Origin: Robiginitalea sp. SC105
GTDB taxonomy: Bacteria > Bacteroidota > Bacteroidia > Flavobacteriales > Flavobacteriaceae
Assembly: GCF_014243345.1 (NCBI RefSeq)
Contig: NZ_JACLZF010000002.1
Location: 372,001 to 436,000 of the forward strand
Direction: 5' to 3'
Length of the DNA stretch: 64,000 bases
In this document: positions 8,100 to 16,852 of the stretch, in pieces
How positions within the stretch are numbered: the stretch's first letter is position 1
Layout of the letters: each line of letters opens with the position of its first letter
Made by a program: the position numbers and the translations under genes
The notes under the pieces: generated by a model
What the model saw: only the letters and a program-made list of their open reading frames with translations
Told to the model about the DNA's origin: nothing
The model's database searches: none

Positions 8100-11000
8100 T
8101 TAATCGTGCAGGAAATTTACCGCTTTCAAATTGATGATGTCTGTATTCGGGGCCTCCGGCCTGACGGCGATAAAATAGAGGTCGTGCCTTCCGCTGATGG
8201 GTTGATCCAGGGACACCTCCAAAGATTCTACGGTATCCCAGTCTCCGGTTTCCGGGAAGGGGGTTTTTAAAATTACGGGCCCGGCCTGGGAATCGATCCG
8301 GACCTCGATGGCACCTGCAGGCCCGGCCGCCGCATATTCAAAGCGGAAACCCGTCAGGGCGGTAAGGTCCACGTCCTTCATCATGTAGAAAGCCTTGTGG
8401 CCTGCATTGGTCAGGTAATTGCCAAACCTCTCGAACCCGACATACCTGTCCATGAGTACCATGGGAACCCTGGCGCTGCGCAAAGACAGCACCTCCCGGG
8501 TGGTAATGGGTGGCATCCCGTTGGCCCCTCCATCCGTATAGGTGGCTTCCAGCGTATACCGGCCAAGGTCTTCAGAAGGCTCGTGCTGGTCGAACCGGAG
8601 GACCCCCTCGGTGGCCAGCTCCGAGAGCTCCCTTTCCGGGGCGGAGAGGGAAAGGATGTATTGTACCATCTCGCTTACGTCCGCAGGAGCGAGCTGGGGG
8701 TGTGCGCTCATCAGGCTTTCTCCCCATACGCCGGCCCCTCCCCGGATAACTTTCCCGACGAGGTATTCCAGGGCATCTTCCCGGCCCGAATAGCGTTTGG
8801 CGATATCCGAGTAGGAGGGACCCACGGAAGTACCCTCAGCCAGGTGGCAGGCCCTGCAGTCACTGCGTTCTATCAGGGTATACCCATAGGGCCTGGCCGT
8901 AACCGGGCGCTCTGCTGCATCGCCGGGTGCAGCCCCGGGATTGGCATCGTACCCGAAGCGGACGGAAACCTTTTCCCCGTCGATGGCCGCGTCTTCCGGA
9001 TCGGTTACCTCCACGGTATACCGGAAGGGCTCCCCGTCCCAGAAAAAGGATTTGTTGTCCGGGCTTTTAAACCGGATCGCGGGCGGTTCGTTGCCAACCG
9101 TAACCCGGACGCTGTCCGAGGCGGTATTCCCTGCACCATCTGTTATTTGCAGGCGGGCGGTATAGGTGCCCGGCCGGGTGAAGGTATGGGTAGGGTTGCG
9201 CTCCGTGCTGCCAATTCCCTCCCCTTCAAAATCCCAGGCATAGGCCAGGGTCTCGTCATCGTCCGGATCCCCGGATCCCCGGCTTGAAAAATGGACCCGC
9301 AGGGGTGCCCGGCCCGCTATTTCCCGCTTTCCGGGAAGGCCCCGCAATTCCGAGGTGATGAAAACGCGTTGGGACAATGCTGCCTGGGCGGCCGAATCCC
9401 GGATCGCGGCTACGGCTTCCGGGGGACGGTTGCCCCGGTTGTATGCAATTTGCACCAGCCGGGCATCTTCATTGTCCGCCCCGTATACGGATCCGTATTC
9501 CAGCATGTACAGGATGCCGTCTTTTCCGAAGACCAGGTCAATCGGCCTGCGGAAATCGCCGTTTTCGGTCATAAACGGCTCGGCCCTTACGTATTCCTCC
9601 GCTTCGTCGAAACGCAGTGCCTTGACCCAGTTGCGCATCCACTCAAACACAAACAGGGTCCCGTCGTAGTATTCCGGGAACCTGTTGGGGGCATCCGACG
9701 CCGGGTCGTAGGTGTAGAAGGCCCCGGCCATGGCCGAACGCCCGCCCGATCCGAAATCCGGGAACTCCTCCGATGCGGCATAGGGGTACCAGATCATGGC
9801 CTCCCGGGCCGGGGGGAGCTGGTTGAGGCCCGTATTGTTCGGGGAATCGTTTACAGAGGCCTGTGGATCGAACACCCCATTGCCCGCCTGCTTTTCAAAA
9901 TCCCAATCCGTATAGGCGCGGTTTTTCCCGATGAAGTAGGGCCAGCCGTAATTCCCGGCGGTTTTGGCCTGGTTGAATTCGTCGTACCCGCGGGGTCCCT
10001 GCGGTCCGTCTTCCCCGGCATCCGGGCCGATATCGCCCCAGTATACGGTGCCGGTTTCGGGATTGACAGCAATCCGGTACGGGTTGCGGCAACCCATCAC
10101 ATAAATTTCCGGCCGGGTCCCTGCCGTCCCCGGCTCAAACAGGTTGCCCTCCGGTATCGTATACGGGGTTTCCAGGGCCTGCGGGCCGTAATTGGGCTTG
10201 ATCCGCAGGATCTTTCCCTTGAGGTCGTTCGTATTCCCGGCAGACCGCTGGGCGTCCAGGCTGAAATATTCCGGGCCGGGCCTTTCGTCCAGAGGCGCGT
10301 ACCCGTCTGCCGGGAAAGGGCTGCTGCTGTCTCCGGTAGAGAGGATCAGGTTGCCTTCTGGGTCCCAGGCCAGCGAACCCCCGTGGTGGGAACCGCTGTT
10401 TCGCTGTACGGGTACCTGCAACAGAACCAGTTCGGAATCCGGATCCAGGGTGTTGTCTTCGCCTACCACAAACCGGGACAGGTTAAACAGGATGGTTTCC
10501 TCCTCCGTCGGCGGGGAGTAGTAGACGTAAATCAGGTTGTTGGTGGCGAAGTCCGGATCCAGGGTAACCCCGATCAGGCCGGCCCCGCCTTCGGTAGCTA
10601 CCTCAAACCGGTGCGCGATGGCCTGTTGGCCCGAATGGATATCGTAGACCCCCAGGTTGGCCGAGCGGAGTTCCGTGTAAAATATCCGGCCATCCTCGGA
10701 GATGTCCAGTTCCATGGGGATGCTGAGGTCATTGAGCAGCACGGTTTTCTCAAACCGGTTCTCTTCGGGCACTGCCACAGCGGTGGCCCGGGCATAATCC
10801 AGGTTCCTGCCCGGTCCCATGGCGTATTGGATACCGCCCTGCAGGTGTTTCAGGAAAAGGGGTTCCGAAAAAGAGGCGTCCTCGTGGCCGCCCCCGGTAT
10901 AAAACGCCCGCCCCCCGTCAAATTCGTGGTACCAGGCAATCGGGTGGTAACTGCCGTTGGTCCCGCCCGTGTAGGTTTCCTCGTCAAGCTGCGCCAGGAC

Positions 11001-11591
11001 GTTGATGCCCGGGTAGAACGCCCGGTAGTTATACCATTCATCCGTGCGCTCCCAGCGTTCGGGCAGGCTGTCCGTTGCGGGGTGGTTGCTGTCGGTAATG
11101 TCTATGGTTGCCGGCCGGACATTCGGGTTATGCGGGTGGCTGGCGAAATAGGCCCCCACAAGCCGGCCGTACCACGGCCATTCGTATTCTGTATCGGCTG
11201 CCGAATGGATGCCGACAAAACCGCCACCGGCCTGGATGTACCGCTGAAAAGCGGCCTGTTGTTCGCTGTTGAGCACATTCCCGGTGGTATTGTTGAAGAT
11301 GACCGCATCGTATTGCTTTAAATCCCCGTCGTTGAAATCGTCGGCATCCTGGGTGAGCACCACGCGGTAGCCGTTGGCCTCCCCCAGGTCTTCAATGGCC
11401 TGGTTCGCAAATGGGATGGAGCTGTGTTGCCATCCCCCGGTTTTGGAGAACACGAGCACGGCAGGGCCATTGTCGCCACAGGAAGTGAGGGTGGCAAAAG
11501 CCGCCAGGCATAAAACGAGGTACAGGCAGGTCGAAATGACGGGAAACGGGAAATAGGGGGAACCTGGCCGGTTCCGGCTTTTTGGGATCAT
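8100..11591 (-). CDS. Multidomain lipoprotein: ThuA + PQQ-dependent glucose dehydrogenase-like propeller + PKD + cytochrome c + C-terminal carbohydrate-binding domain
   Basis: 1163 residues from Met at 11591; an upstream in-frame Met at 11726 would add 45 basic residues before the signal peptide and is less likely. The lipobox LTSC gives a lipidated periplasmic protein. Domains in order: ThuA (VLVFSKTGGWQHSSIPFANQ, about residues 50-280); a glucose/sorbosone dehydrogenase beta-propeller (SIPMELDISEDGRIFYTE ... GSHHGGSLAWDPEGNLILST ... MGCRNPYRIAVNPETG); a PKD domain (YAWDFEGEGIGSTERNPTH); a mono-haem cytochrome c with CxxCH motif DCRACH near 8.85 kb; and a C-terminal CBM6-like module. Such fusions occur in Bacteroidota. 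They plausibly oxidise sugars outside the cytoplasm and pass electrons to the haem domain (inference). Confidence 0.85.
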   Translation of the reverse strand: MIPKSRNRPGSPYFPFPVISTCLYLVLCLAAFATLTSCGDNGPAVLVFSKTGGWQHSSIPFANQAIEDLGEANGYRVVLTQDADDFNDGDLKQYDAVIFNNTTGNVLNSEQQAAFQRYIQAGGGFVGIHSAADTEYEWPWYGRLVGAYFASHPHNPNVRPATIDITDSNHPATDSLPERWERTDEWYNYRAFYPGINVLAQLDEETYTGGTNGSYHPIAWYHEFDGGRAFYTGGGHEDASFSEPLFLKHLQGGIQYAMGPGRNLDYARATAVAVPEENRFEKTVLLNDLSIPMELDISEDGRIFYTELRSANLGVYDIHSGQQAIAHRFEVATEGGAGLIGVTLDPDFATNNLIYVYYSPPTEEETILFNLSRFVVGEDNTLDPDSELVLLQVPVQRNSGSHHGGSLAWDPEGNLILSTGDSSSPFPADGYAPLDERPGPEYFSLDAQRSAGNTNDLKGKILRIKPNYGPQALETPYTIPEGNLFEPGTAGTRPEIYVMGCRNPYRIAVNPETGTVYWGDIGPDAGEDGPQGPRGYDEFNQAKTAGNYGWPYFIGKNRAYTDWDFEKQAGNGVFDPQASVNDSPNNTGLNQLPPAREAMIWYPYAASEEFPDFGSGGRSAMAGAFYTYDPASDAPNRFPEYYDGTLFVFEWMRNWVKALRFDEAEEYVRAEPFMTENGDFRRPIDLVFGKDGILYMLEYGSVYGADNEDARLVQIAYNRGNRPPEAVAAIRDSAAQAALSQRVFITSELRGLPGKREIAGRAPLRVHFSSRGSGDPDDDETLAYAWDFEGEGIGSTERNPTHTFTRPGTYTARLQITDGAGNTASDSVRVTVGNEPPAIRFKSPDNKSFFWDGEPFRYTVEVTDPEDAAIDGEKVSVRFGYDANPGAAPGDAAERPVTARPYGYTLIERSDCRACHLAEGTSVGPSYSDIAKRYSGREDALEYLVGKVIRGGAGVWGESLMSAHPQLAPADVSEMVQYILSLSAPERELSELATEGVLRFDQHEPSEDLGRYTLEATYTDGGANGMPPITTREVLSLRSARVPMVLMDRYVGFERFGNYLTNAGHKAFYMMKDVDLTALTGFRFEYAAAGPAGAIEVRIDSQAGPVILKTPFPETGDWDTVESLEVSLDQPISGRHDLYFIAVRPEAPNTDIINLKAVNFLHD

Positions 11592-11751
11592 ATCGGTCAG
11601 GGGATGTTTCGCAGGTTTGTCGGGTTCGGTTACGGTTGGCAAAAAGATACGTCGCTTTGACTTTATTTGAAAGTATCTCCGGAAAGGTGTTCGTCGGGGT
11701 TGCTGGTAGCTGACGGTTGTGAGCATCCGTGATCCTCAATGGAACCCGGGT

Positions 11752-12516
11752 TCAGGCATTCAGGATCCCCCCGTCGATGGTGATCGCGGAGCCCGTTATC
11801 CAGGAGGAATCCTCGGAGGCCAGGAACAGCGCCAGTCGGGCAATGTCCCCCGGTTCCCCCAATTTTTGCAGCAGGGTGGCTTTCCGGGCTTCTTCCACGG
11901 CGGATTCCGGGTGGTCAAAGGCAGCTGCCGATTCCCATAGCAGGGGGGTGTCCACGGGCCCCGGGCAGATGGCATTTACCCGGACCTCAGGCCCGTAATC
12001 CCGGGCCATTTGCTTCATAAGGGCCACGGCACCGGCCTTGGAGGCACAGTAGGCCGGATGGTTGGGAAAGCTCTTGAATGCCGCGATGGATGCGTTGATG
12101 AGGATGTTGCCGCCACCGGATTTCCGCATTTCGGGCAGGGCAAATTTACAGAGGTAGAAGATGGCGCTCAGATTGGTCTCCAGGGTGCGGTGCCAGTCTT
12201 CAATGGAGAGGTCCGTGACCGATCCCAGGCCCAGCACCCCGGCATTGAGGGAGAGCAGGTCCAGCCGGCCAAACCTGTTTACCGTCTCCTTCACCAGTTC
12301 TTCGTTGGCCCCTGCCTGGGTGAGGTCCCCGGGCACAAATTGGATGTCCGGGTTTACGGGCCGCAGTTGTTCGAGCAGCGCCTCCCCCCGTTTTTGGTCC
12401 CTCCCTGCCAGGGTAAGGCGGGCACCCTCCTTCGCAAACAGTTCTGCGATGGCCTTACCCATGCCACTGGTGGCACCGGTGACAATGGCAACTTTTGAAG
12501 TCAGTTTCCCGGGCAT
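11752..12516 (-). CDS. Short-chain dehydrogenase/reductase (SDR)
   Basis: 254 residues, the classical SDR length. It shows the Rossmann glycine motif GATSGMGKA (residues 14-22), the NAG motif near residue 91, Ser143, and the catalytic YxxxK as YCASK (Tyr156, Lys160). The C-terminal IDGG motif (ITIDGGILNA) is intact. It is an NAD(P)-dependent cytoplasmic oxidoreductase; substrate unknown, though the FabG-like C terminus suggests a ketoacyl or sugar alcohol reductase. It lies about 160 bp upstream of the start of the large dehydrogenase lipoprotein. Confidence 0.9.
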   Translation of the reverse strand: MPGKLTSKVAIVTGATSGMGKAIAELFAKEGARLTLAGRDQKRGEALLEQLRPVNPDIQFVPGDLTQAGANEELVKETVNRFGRLDLLSLNAGVLGLGSVTDLSIEDWHRTLETNLSAIFYLCKFALPEMRKSGGGNILINASIAAFKSFPNHPAYCASKAGAVALMKQMARDYGPEVRVNAICPGPVDTPLLWESAAAFDHPESAVEEARKATLLQKLGEPGDIARLALFLASEDSSWITGSAITIDGGILNA

Positions 12517-12655
12517 AGCCTAAAACTACAAAAATTGCCGGGTTCCTGCGTTGGGATGGAGGTCCGGGTGCAACCGAATTGACAACCCCCGGCGGAATCC
12601 AAATGGCACCCACCCACCGTGGGCACCTTGGCGAAATTCGGATGTGAGATACCGC

Positions 12656-12792
12656 TTAGTTGTACCGGGGCTTTTCCGTCATTTGGAGGCTGTCGCGTTT
12701 TTTCTCCAGGCGCTTCCGGTTGTTTGGGCTTCGGGTGCCTCCCCGCAGCTGATGCACAAATGGAGGATGGCGGGTACTAGTAGTATTTTCAT
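12656..12792 (-). pseudogene. Small lipoprotein gene, apparently frameshifted
   Basis: From ATG at 12792 a lipoprotein signal is read (MKILLVPAILHLCISCGEAP) but the frame stops at 12679 after 37 codons. Shifting frame near the middle gives a more protein-like tail, NNRKRLEKKRDSLQMTEK, which ends at 12656. Either the gene is broken by a small indel or only the 37-residue peptide is made. No family recognised. Confidence 0.3.
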
Positions 12793-13107
12793 GTAACTAG
12801 GGTATTGGATTTTTTACGGGAGACAAGTTCATGCAGATAATCATTGGCCTTAAGAACCAGCTTTTTATCGAACAGGTTTTCCGCAGTCGGCCGCATCGCC
12901 CGAAAAACACGATCATTCGGGTATGATTAAGGTATTCCTCAGGTCATAAAAGCATTAAGGTCTGGCAGCACGGGTTGGCGGTGGCCCCGGAATATGGGAA
13001 TTATACAACCTTTCCCCGGCGTTCTGTAGCTGAACCCATGTGTTTCTTTGCACCTTTAATTGTTGGGATTTTAGATTACCCCACCCGACACAACACGTAT
13101 AGAAATT
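12793..13107. other. Intergenic stretch without a clear gene
   Basis: A weak 31-codon plus-strand frame (12831-12926, MQIIIGLKNQLFIEQ...) is present but has no supporting context. The last ~80 bases are AT-rich and should carry the promoter of the small gene at 13108. Nothing else is recognised. Confidence 0.4.
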
Positions 13108-13281
13108 ATGGAAAAGAAAAAAGAAGCTTATTACGAATACGAGGTCAAATCCGGACGGTTGTACAACTTCCTGAGGCCGTTCTATGACAACGGGAGTTCC
13201 GTGACCTGGCATGAGCGGAACCAACCGCAGGACCCCGTGGAAGAAATGGTGCCGGCAGAGGAGGAGGATTTGTTTAACTAG
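13108..13281 (+). CDS. Small acidic hypothetical protein
   Basis: 57 residues (MEKKKEAYYEYEVKSGRL...), rich in Tyr, Glu and Asp, ending PAEEEDLFN. No signal peptide or membrane segment, so probably cytoplasmic. Codon use is consistent with the core genome. The AT-rich upstream region and clean ATG/stop support it being a real small gene; the family is not recognised. Confidence 0.5.
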   Translation: MEKKKEAYYEYEVKSGRLYNFLRPFYDNGSSVTWHERNQPQDPVEEMVPAEEEDLFN

Positions 13282-13325
13282 GTGTTGTGCCCAACCCGAT
13301 ATGCTCACCTCCAAAATGCATCCTG

Positions 13326-13409
13326 ATGAATGAAACAACCGAGATGCGAAACTGTTTAATTCTTTTTGCGATCTACCTGTTAATGTTGGGGTTGGTGGTC
13401 TACCTGTAG
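13326..13409 (+). CDS. Possible 27-residue membrane peptide
   Basis: ATG at 13326 gives MNETTEMRNC followed by one hydrophobic segment (LILFAIYLLMLGLVVYL) and a stop. It lies 44 bp downstream of the small acidic gene on the same strand. A single-helix peptide of this kind is plausible, but a chance frame cannot be excluded. Confidence 0.3.
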   Translation: MNETTEMRNCLILFAIYLLMLGLVVYL

Positions 13410-13455
13410 GAAACCGGTCTTGAAGGGATGGGAGGCATGCGACTAATATGGCGTG

Positions 13456-13794
13456 TTATTCGTAGCCACTTTTGATGATAGTGGAAATCATCTTGAACCG
13501 TTCATTCGCCTTGATGGCGTTTTTGGAATGTGCGGGGATGATGATGAACTGACCCGTTTCCAGCGTCTGCGAATTGTTCTCAATCTGGATTTCGGCCCGT
13601 CCCTCGATGATTTGTATAAACGTATCGAAAGGGGATGTTTTTTCGGTCAGAATTTCACCGGAATCAAAGGACACGGCACTTACGTTGCCCGTGGTTTTTT
13701 TGATAATGGTTTTTATGACAACGGCATTGGGAACATATTCAATGATCTCAATGATAATAAAGACTTTCGCTTTTTCAATTTCTAAATTTTCCAT
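13456..13794 (-). CDS. Cupin-domain protein
   Basis: 112 residues from Met at 13794 (MENLEIEKAKVFIIIE); an earlier Met at 13833 adds 13 residues with little family-like character. The cupin core is FDSGEILTEKTSPFDTFIQIIEGRAEIQIEN followed by GQFIIIPAHSKNAIKA. The conserved His-x-His metal site of motif 1 is not evident (TSPFDTFIQ), but a late His occurs in IPAHS. It belongs to the small cupins often annotated as cupin 2 or AraC-type N-domain-like sensors. It lies in the neighbourhood of the AraC-type regulator at 14028; a functional link is inference. Confidence 0.7.
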   Translation of the reverse strand: MENLEIEKAKVFIIIEIIEYVPNAVVIKTIIKKTTGNVSAVSFDSGEILTEKTSPFDTFIQIIEGRAEIQIENNSQTLETGQFIIIPAHSKNAIKANERFKMISTIIKSGYE

Positions 13795-14027
13795 AACTGT
13801 GATTTGGGTGCGCCCGTTCTTGAATTTGGGCATTTGCCTTCCGTAATGGGGTATTTACAAAGGTGGCCCGGTTAAGGGGAAAAGGCGTTATACAGCGGAT
13901 AGTATGAGTTGTACTATTCCCACTTTTAATGGAAAGTAAGGTCCCGGGATGTGCCCGGGCACTGCCTGGCTTGTCGCGAAAGGTGTGTCCTTAACTATAG
14001 GTTCATTAACGGGGATAGCAATGTGGC

Positions 14028-14588
14028 TTACAGATCTTCCAGGTTTCCAAAGCGTTTCATTTTAAGCTTTTTATAATAGGTAGGTGTGAGCCCCGTTACT
14101 TTTTTAAACTGGTTGGAAAGGTGTGCCACGCTGCTATATTGCAGTTTAAAGGCGATATCGGTCAGGTTTAATTCGTCATAGAGCAACAGTTCCTTTACCC
14201 TTTCTATTTTGTTCAGAATAATAAACTGCTGTATGTTGATGCCCTTTACTTCGGAAAAGGTGTTGGCCAGATAGGTATAATCGTAGCCCAGTTTTTCGCT
14301 GATATAATCGGAATAGTTTACCCTGGGCAATTCCTCGGAATAATGGATCATTTCAATGATTACCGCCTTGATTTTTGCAATAAGGATCTGCCGTTTGTCG
14401 TCGAGCAGCACCAACCCGTAATTTTTGAGGTTTTCACCAAGTTGTTCCCGCTGTTCTTTGGTAATATTTTCAAGGAGTTCAATGGTTCCCAGGTCCACAT
14501 TCACATACTGCAGGCCCAGTTTATGCAATTCCTGCTTCACCACCATCTTGCAGCGCATGCTTACCATGTATTTTACGAAAATAAACAT
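14028..14588 (-). CDS. AraC-family transcriptional regulator
   Basis: 187 residues from Met at 14588 (MFIFVKYMVSMRCKMVV); an in-frame Met at 14669 would add 27 residues. The C-terminal half is an AraC double helix-turn-helix: YISEKLGYDYTYLANTF, KIERVKELLLYDELNLTDIA, and YSSVAHLSNQFKKVTGLTP. The N-terminal part, with Cys39-like MRCK and an acidic region, matches short flavobacterial AraC proteins linked to phosphate-stress or small-molecule sensing. The ligand is unknown. Confidence 0.82.
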   Translation of the reverse strand: MFIFVKYMVSMRCKMVVKQELHKLGLQYVNVDLGTIELLENITKEQREQLGENLKNYGLVLLDDKRQILIAKIKAVIIEMIHYSEELPRVNYSDYISEKLGYDYTYLANTFSEVKGINIQQFIILNKIERVKELLLYDELNLTDIAFKLQYSSVAHLSNQFKKVTGLTPTYYKKLKMKRFGNLEDL

Positions 14589-14669
14589 AGGGTTTCTCAG
14601 GATTTGTTTCGAGGGATTCGTATTCAAAACGGGATGAGTTTTGATCTGTGGTCTTTCCATCTCATTCAT

Positions 14670-15034
14670 GGGGATTAGGACGTGCCTAATCCTGATCGGT
14701 AAGGAGTAAAATCAGCTAAAGTGCATTATAACAGGATACGTGGCTTAAACGGAGGCGAGTTTACCTGATATACGCTATTGATCATGAGGGCTCCCTATAA
14801 GATACGAAATAATTAGGCGATTCCCCCATACTTGGTATTAACATCAAAAGGTTCCTCCTGATTGTCCGGTTCCGGCCAGGTGATCGCCCCGGTTACCGTT
14901 ACCTCCTCAGGAATGACATCCTTTAGGGCCAATAAAAAAGCAACCAGGTGGTTGCTTTTCGTAATTGGGCCAATGAGACCCTGTGTTCAGCTGCTAAAGC
15001 GGCTTTGAAAGTTGTTCCTTAAATCAGGATATTT
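14670..15034. other. Intergenic stretch; contains one terminator
   Basis: No credible coding frame. It holds the hairpin at 14936-14959 and AT-rich sequence upstream of the AraC gene that probably contains its promoter. Confidence 0.5.
14936..14959. terminator. Bidirectional intrinsic terminator
   Basis: Perfect 10-bp inverted repeat AAAAGCAACC / GGTTGCTTTT with a 4-base loop. T-runs on either strand allow termination in both directions; it lies just downstream of the small membrane gene at 15035. Confidence 0.75.
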
Positions 15035-15190
15035 TCATAAAATCTTTTTCCCCTGGATAATGTTCAGGATCAGGACAATAAGTGCAACCACCAGGAGGGC
15101 GTGCAGGAGCCCGCCAATCTGGAATCCGAAGAATCCAATTCCCCAGGCTACAAGTAATACCACCGCGATAACGTAAAGGATATTTTTCAT
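15035..15190 (-). CDS. Small lmo0937-like membrane protein
   Basis: 51 residues, MKNILYVIAVVLLVAWGIGF followed by FGFQIGGLLHALLVVALIVLI and a short basic tail. The two hydrophobic helices around a GG.LHALLV turn are typical of the widespread lmo0937-type stress-associated small membrane proteins. Function unknown. It is followed by the terminator at 14936 and preceded by a coiled-coil lipoprotein gene on the same strand, a pairing consistent with an envelope-stress set (inference). Confidence 0.7.
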   Translation of the reverse strand: MKNILYVIAVVLLVAWGIGFFGFQIGGLLHALLVVALIVLILNIIQGKKIL

Positions 15191-15229
15191 GACCTCTTCT
15201 CTAATTGTTTGCTGCTTATTGTTTGCTGC

Positions 15230-15670
15230 TTATTGGGTGTTGTTAACCGTCAAATCGCTGAATGCCGTGCCCAGGGCTTTCATGTCGCGGTTGAACTCCT
15301 CCTTGAAGTCATCCCATTTTTGGGTTCCATCATCCTTATAATCTGATAGTTTCTCCTTCAACTGGGCGTTTTTCGCTTCTATTTCGGCCAAATCCTCCTG
15401 GAATTCGCTCCGGTTGTCCATACTCGCCTCGGCAATCTCCAACTTGATTTCGGCAATCCGCTCTTCATTCGCCGTAATCAGCGCTGCAGATTCTTTCTGA
15501 AATTCCGCGATGGCCAAATTCAGGTCCTCTTCTGCTTTCGCCATTTCCTTATTGGCCTCCTGCACTGCTTCCCCGGAGGTTGTTGTGCTCTGGATTTTAT
15601 CGTTACATCCCAAAAACAAGGTGCTGCTTATAATTACGATCCCGGCTTGGGTTAAAATACTATTTCTCAT
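15230..15670 (-). CDS. Coiled-coil lipoprotein
   Basis: 146 residues from Met at 15670 (MRNSILTQAGIVIISSTLFLGC); an upstream Met at 15694 is possible. The lipobox is LFLGC. After it, residues ~35-130 are a charged Ala/Glu/Lys-rich helix with heptad character (QEANKEMAKAEEDLNLAIAE ... EERIAEIKLEIAEA ... AQLKEKLSDYKDDG). It should be an outer-membrane or inner-membrane anchored periplasmic coiled coil. Function unknown. It belongs with the small membrane protein 40 bp downstream. Confidence 0.65.
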   Translation of the reverse strand: MRNSILTQAGIVIISSTLFLGCNDKIQSTTTSGEAVQEANKEMAKAEEDLNLAIAEFQKESAALITANEERIAEIKLEIAEASMDNRSEFQEDLAEIEAKNAQLKEKLSDYKDDGTQKWDDFKEEFNRDMKALGTAFSDLTVNNTQ

Positions 15671-15773
15671 AATCGTGTTTAAAAATTTACCCACAAAGGT
15701 TGATTATAATGGGCGGTATCCCGTTACATAACGGGCATAGGGAGTTACATTATTCACACATTTGCTCTGCTTT

Positions 15774-16526
15774 TCAATGGTTCTTCCTGATGTCGTAAGC
15801 CTTTTGAAGTGCGTCTATTGGATCGGTCCCCGGACTGACGGCAGGGATATTGATATCCAAAGCTAGCTGGCCGTAATCGGATCTGGTGTCCCCGGGGTTT
15901 GCAACCCGAAGGAATGCCGATAAGGAACTGACCCCGGCCGCAAGGCAACGGGAATCGGCTCCCGGCCTTTTGGCCCCCTTCATGGCAGCCATGAGCCGGT
16001 CTGCAAGAGACCCTTTTGCACTTAGGAAAGCAAGTTCCATGTCCTCCAGAACCGCCCGACCCAAAAGGATGTTTCCCTGAATGCTGTATCCCGGGCCGGT
16101 AATATGTGATGCCTCGGGCATGTTTTCCTCACCGGTAAACGCCGCAGACAAAAGTTTGCCGTTTACCACGCAGACGATTCCATATTGCCGTTCGGAAATC
16201 GAATGGTTGTCGGTTGAGTCGTCATTTTCCACGAGCCACCGGATGATCTTCCCGGGGGTTTCCCCAAGCTCCATGCGTTTCCGGGCTGCTTTCTGGTTTT
16301 CGGGGTTCCACCAGGCCTGCGTGTGGATTGCTCCAATTCCCGGAACAATATCGCTGATTAGAAGCGCACCTACTCCTCCTTTTAAGAGGACCGTATCAAG
16401 GCATGTGGCCCCTGCACTGCCAATTTCGCCGGTTAAACTGTCGATTGCCACGATCGAAAATGTGTGCTGGGACCATAACAACGACTGAAATCCCATGAGA
16501 ACGAACAACTTCAGGACGCGTTTCAT
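15774..16526 (-). CDS. DUF1028 family protein, secreted
   Basis: 250 residues with a signal peptide (MKRVLKLFVLMGFQSLLWS). The mature part matches DUF1028: TFSIVAIDSLTGEIGSAGATC, then VPGIGAIHTQAWWNPENQ, AARKRMELGETP, QYGIVCVVNGKLLSAAFTG and a C-terminal RVANPGDTRSDYGQLALDI. This family has an Ntn-hydrolase-like appearance but no proven activity. Length (about 220-250) fits single-domain members. It is monocistronic as far as can be seen. Confidence 0.8.
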   Translation of the reverse strand: MKRVLKLFVLMGFQSLLWSQHTFSIVAIDSLTGEIGSAGATCLDTVLLKGGVGALLISDIVPGIGAIHTQAWWNPENQKAARKRMELGETPGKIIRWLVENDDSTDNHSISERQYGIVCVVNGKLLSAAFTGEENMPEASHITGPGYSIQGNILLGRAVLEDMELAFLSAKGSLADRLMAAMKGAKRPGADSRCLAAGVSSLSAFLRVANPGDTRSDYGQLALDINIPAVSPGTDPIDALQKAYDIRKNH

Positions 16527-16852
16527 ATGTTTCTATTTTAATCCGTTTGGGCAATTGAGCACCTATGTATCAGGAGGTTAAACAAGATAAGGAATTTGCC
16601 AGGCACTGCGGGCCGGCCCGTCAGGCAATATTTTTTTCAGGCTCTTTTGGGGTTTGAAGCGTCTTAATCACCCTGGAAGCTGCGGATTACTTACATATAG
16701 TTTGGAATCCAATATTTAATGTGCTTTATTATAAAGATGACTAAAATCGAATCTTCAGAATTTCGGTTATTCCGGATTGGAAAACCACAACAAACTCTCG
16801 CGGACCATTGAAAACGTATCAGGAACAAAAAACAATTACAGATAAAAAGGAA
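16527..16852. other. Divergent promoter region
   Basis: Lies between the minus-strand DUF1028 gene and the plus-strand aminotransferase. It is AT-rich around 16690-16790 and should hold the promoter of the 16.85-25.7 kb cluster. A TTG start at 16808 in frame with the aminotransferase is possible but less likely. Confidence 0.4.

Noticed and set aside
9291-11321. Plus-strand open frame of 676 codons
   Set aside because: Antisense of the large ThuA/dehydrogenase gene, which has clear domains and a lipobox.
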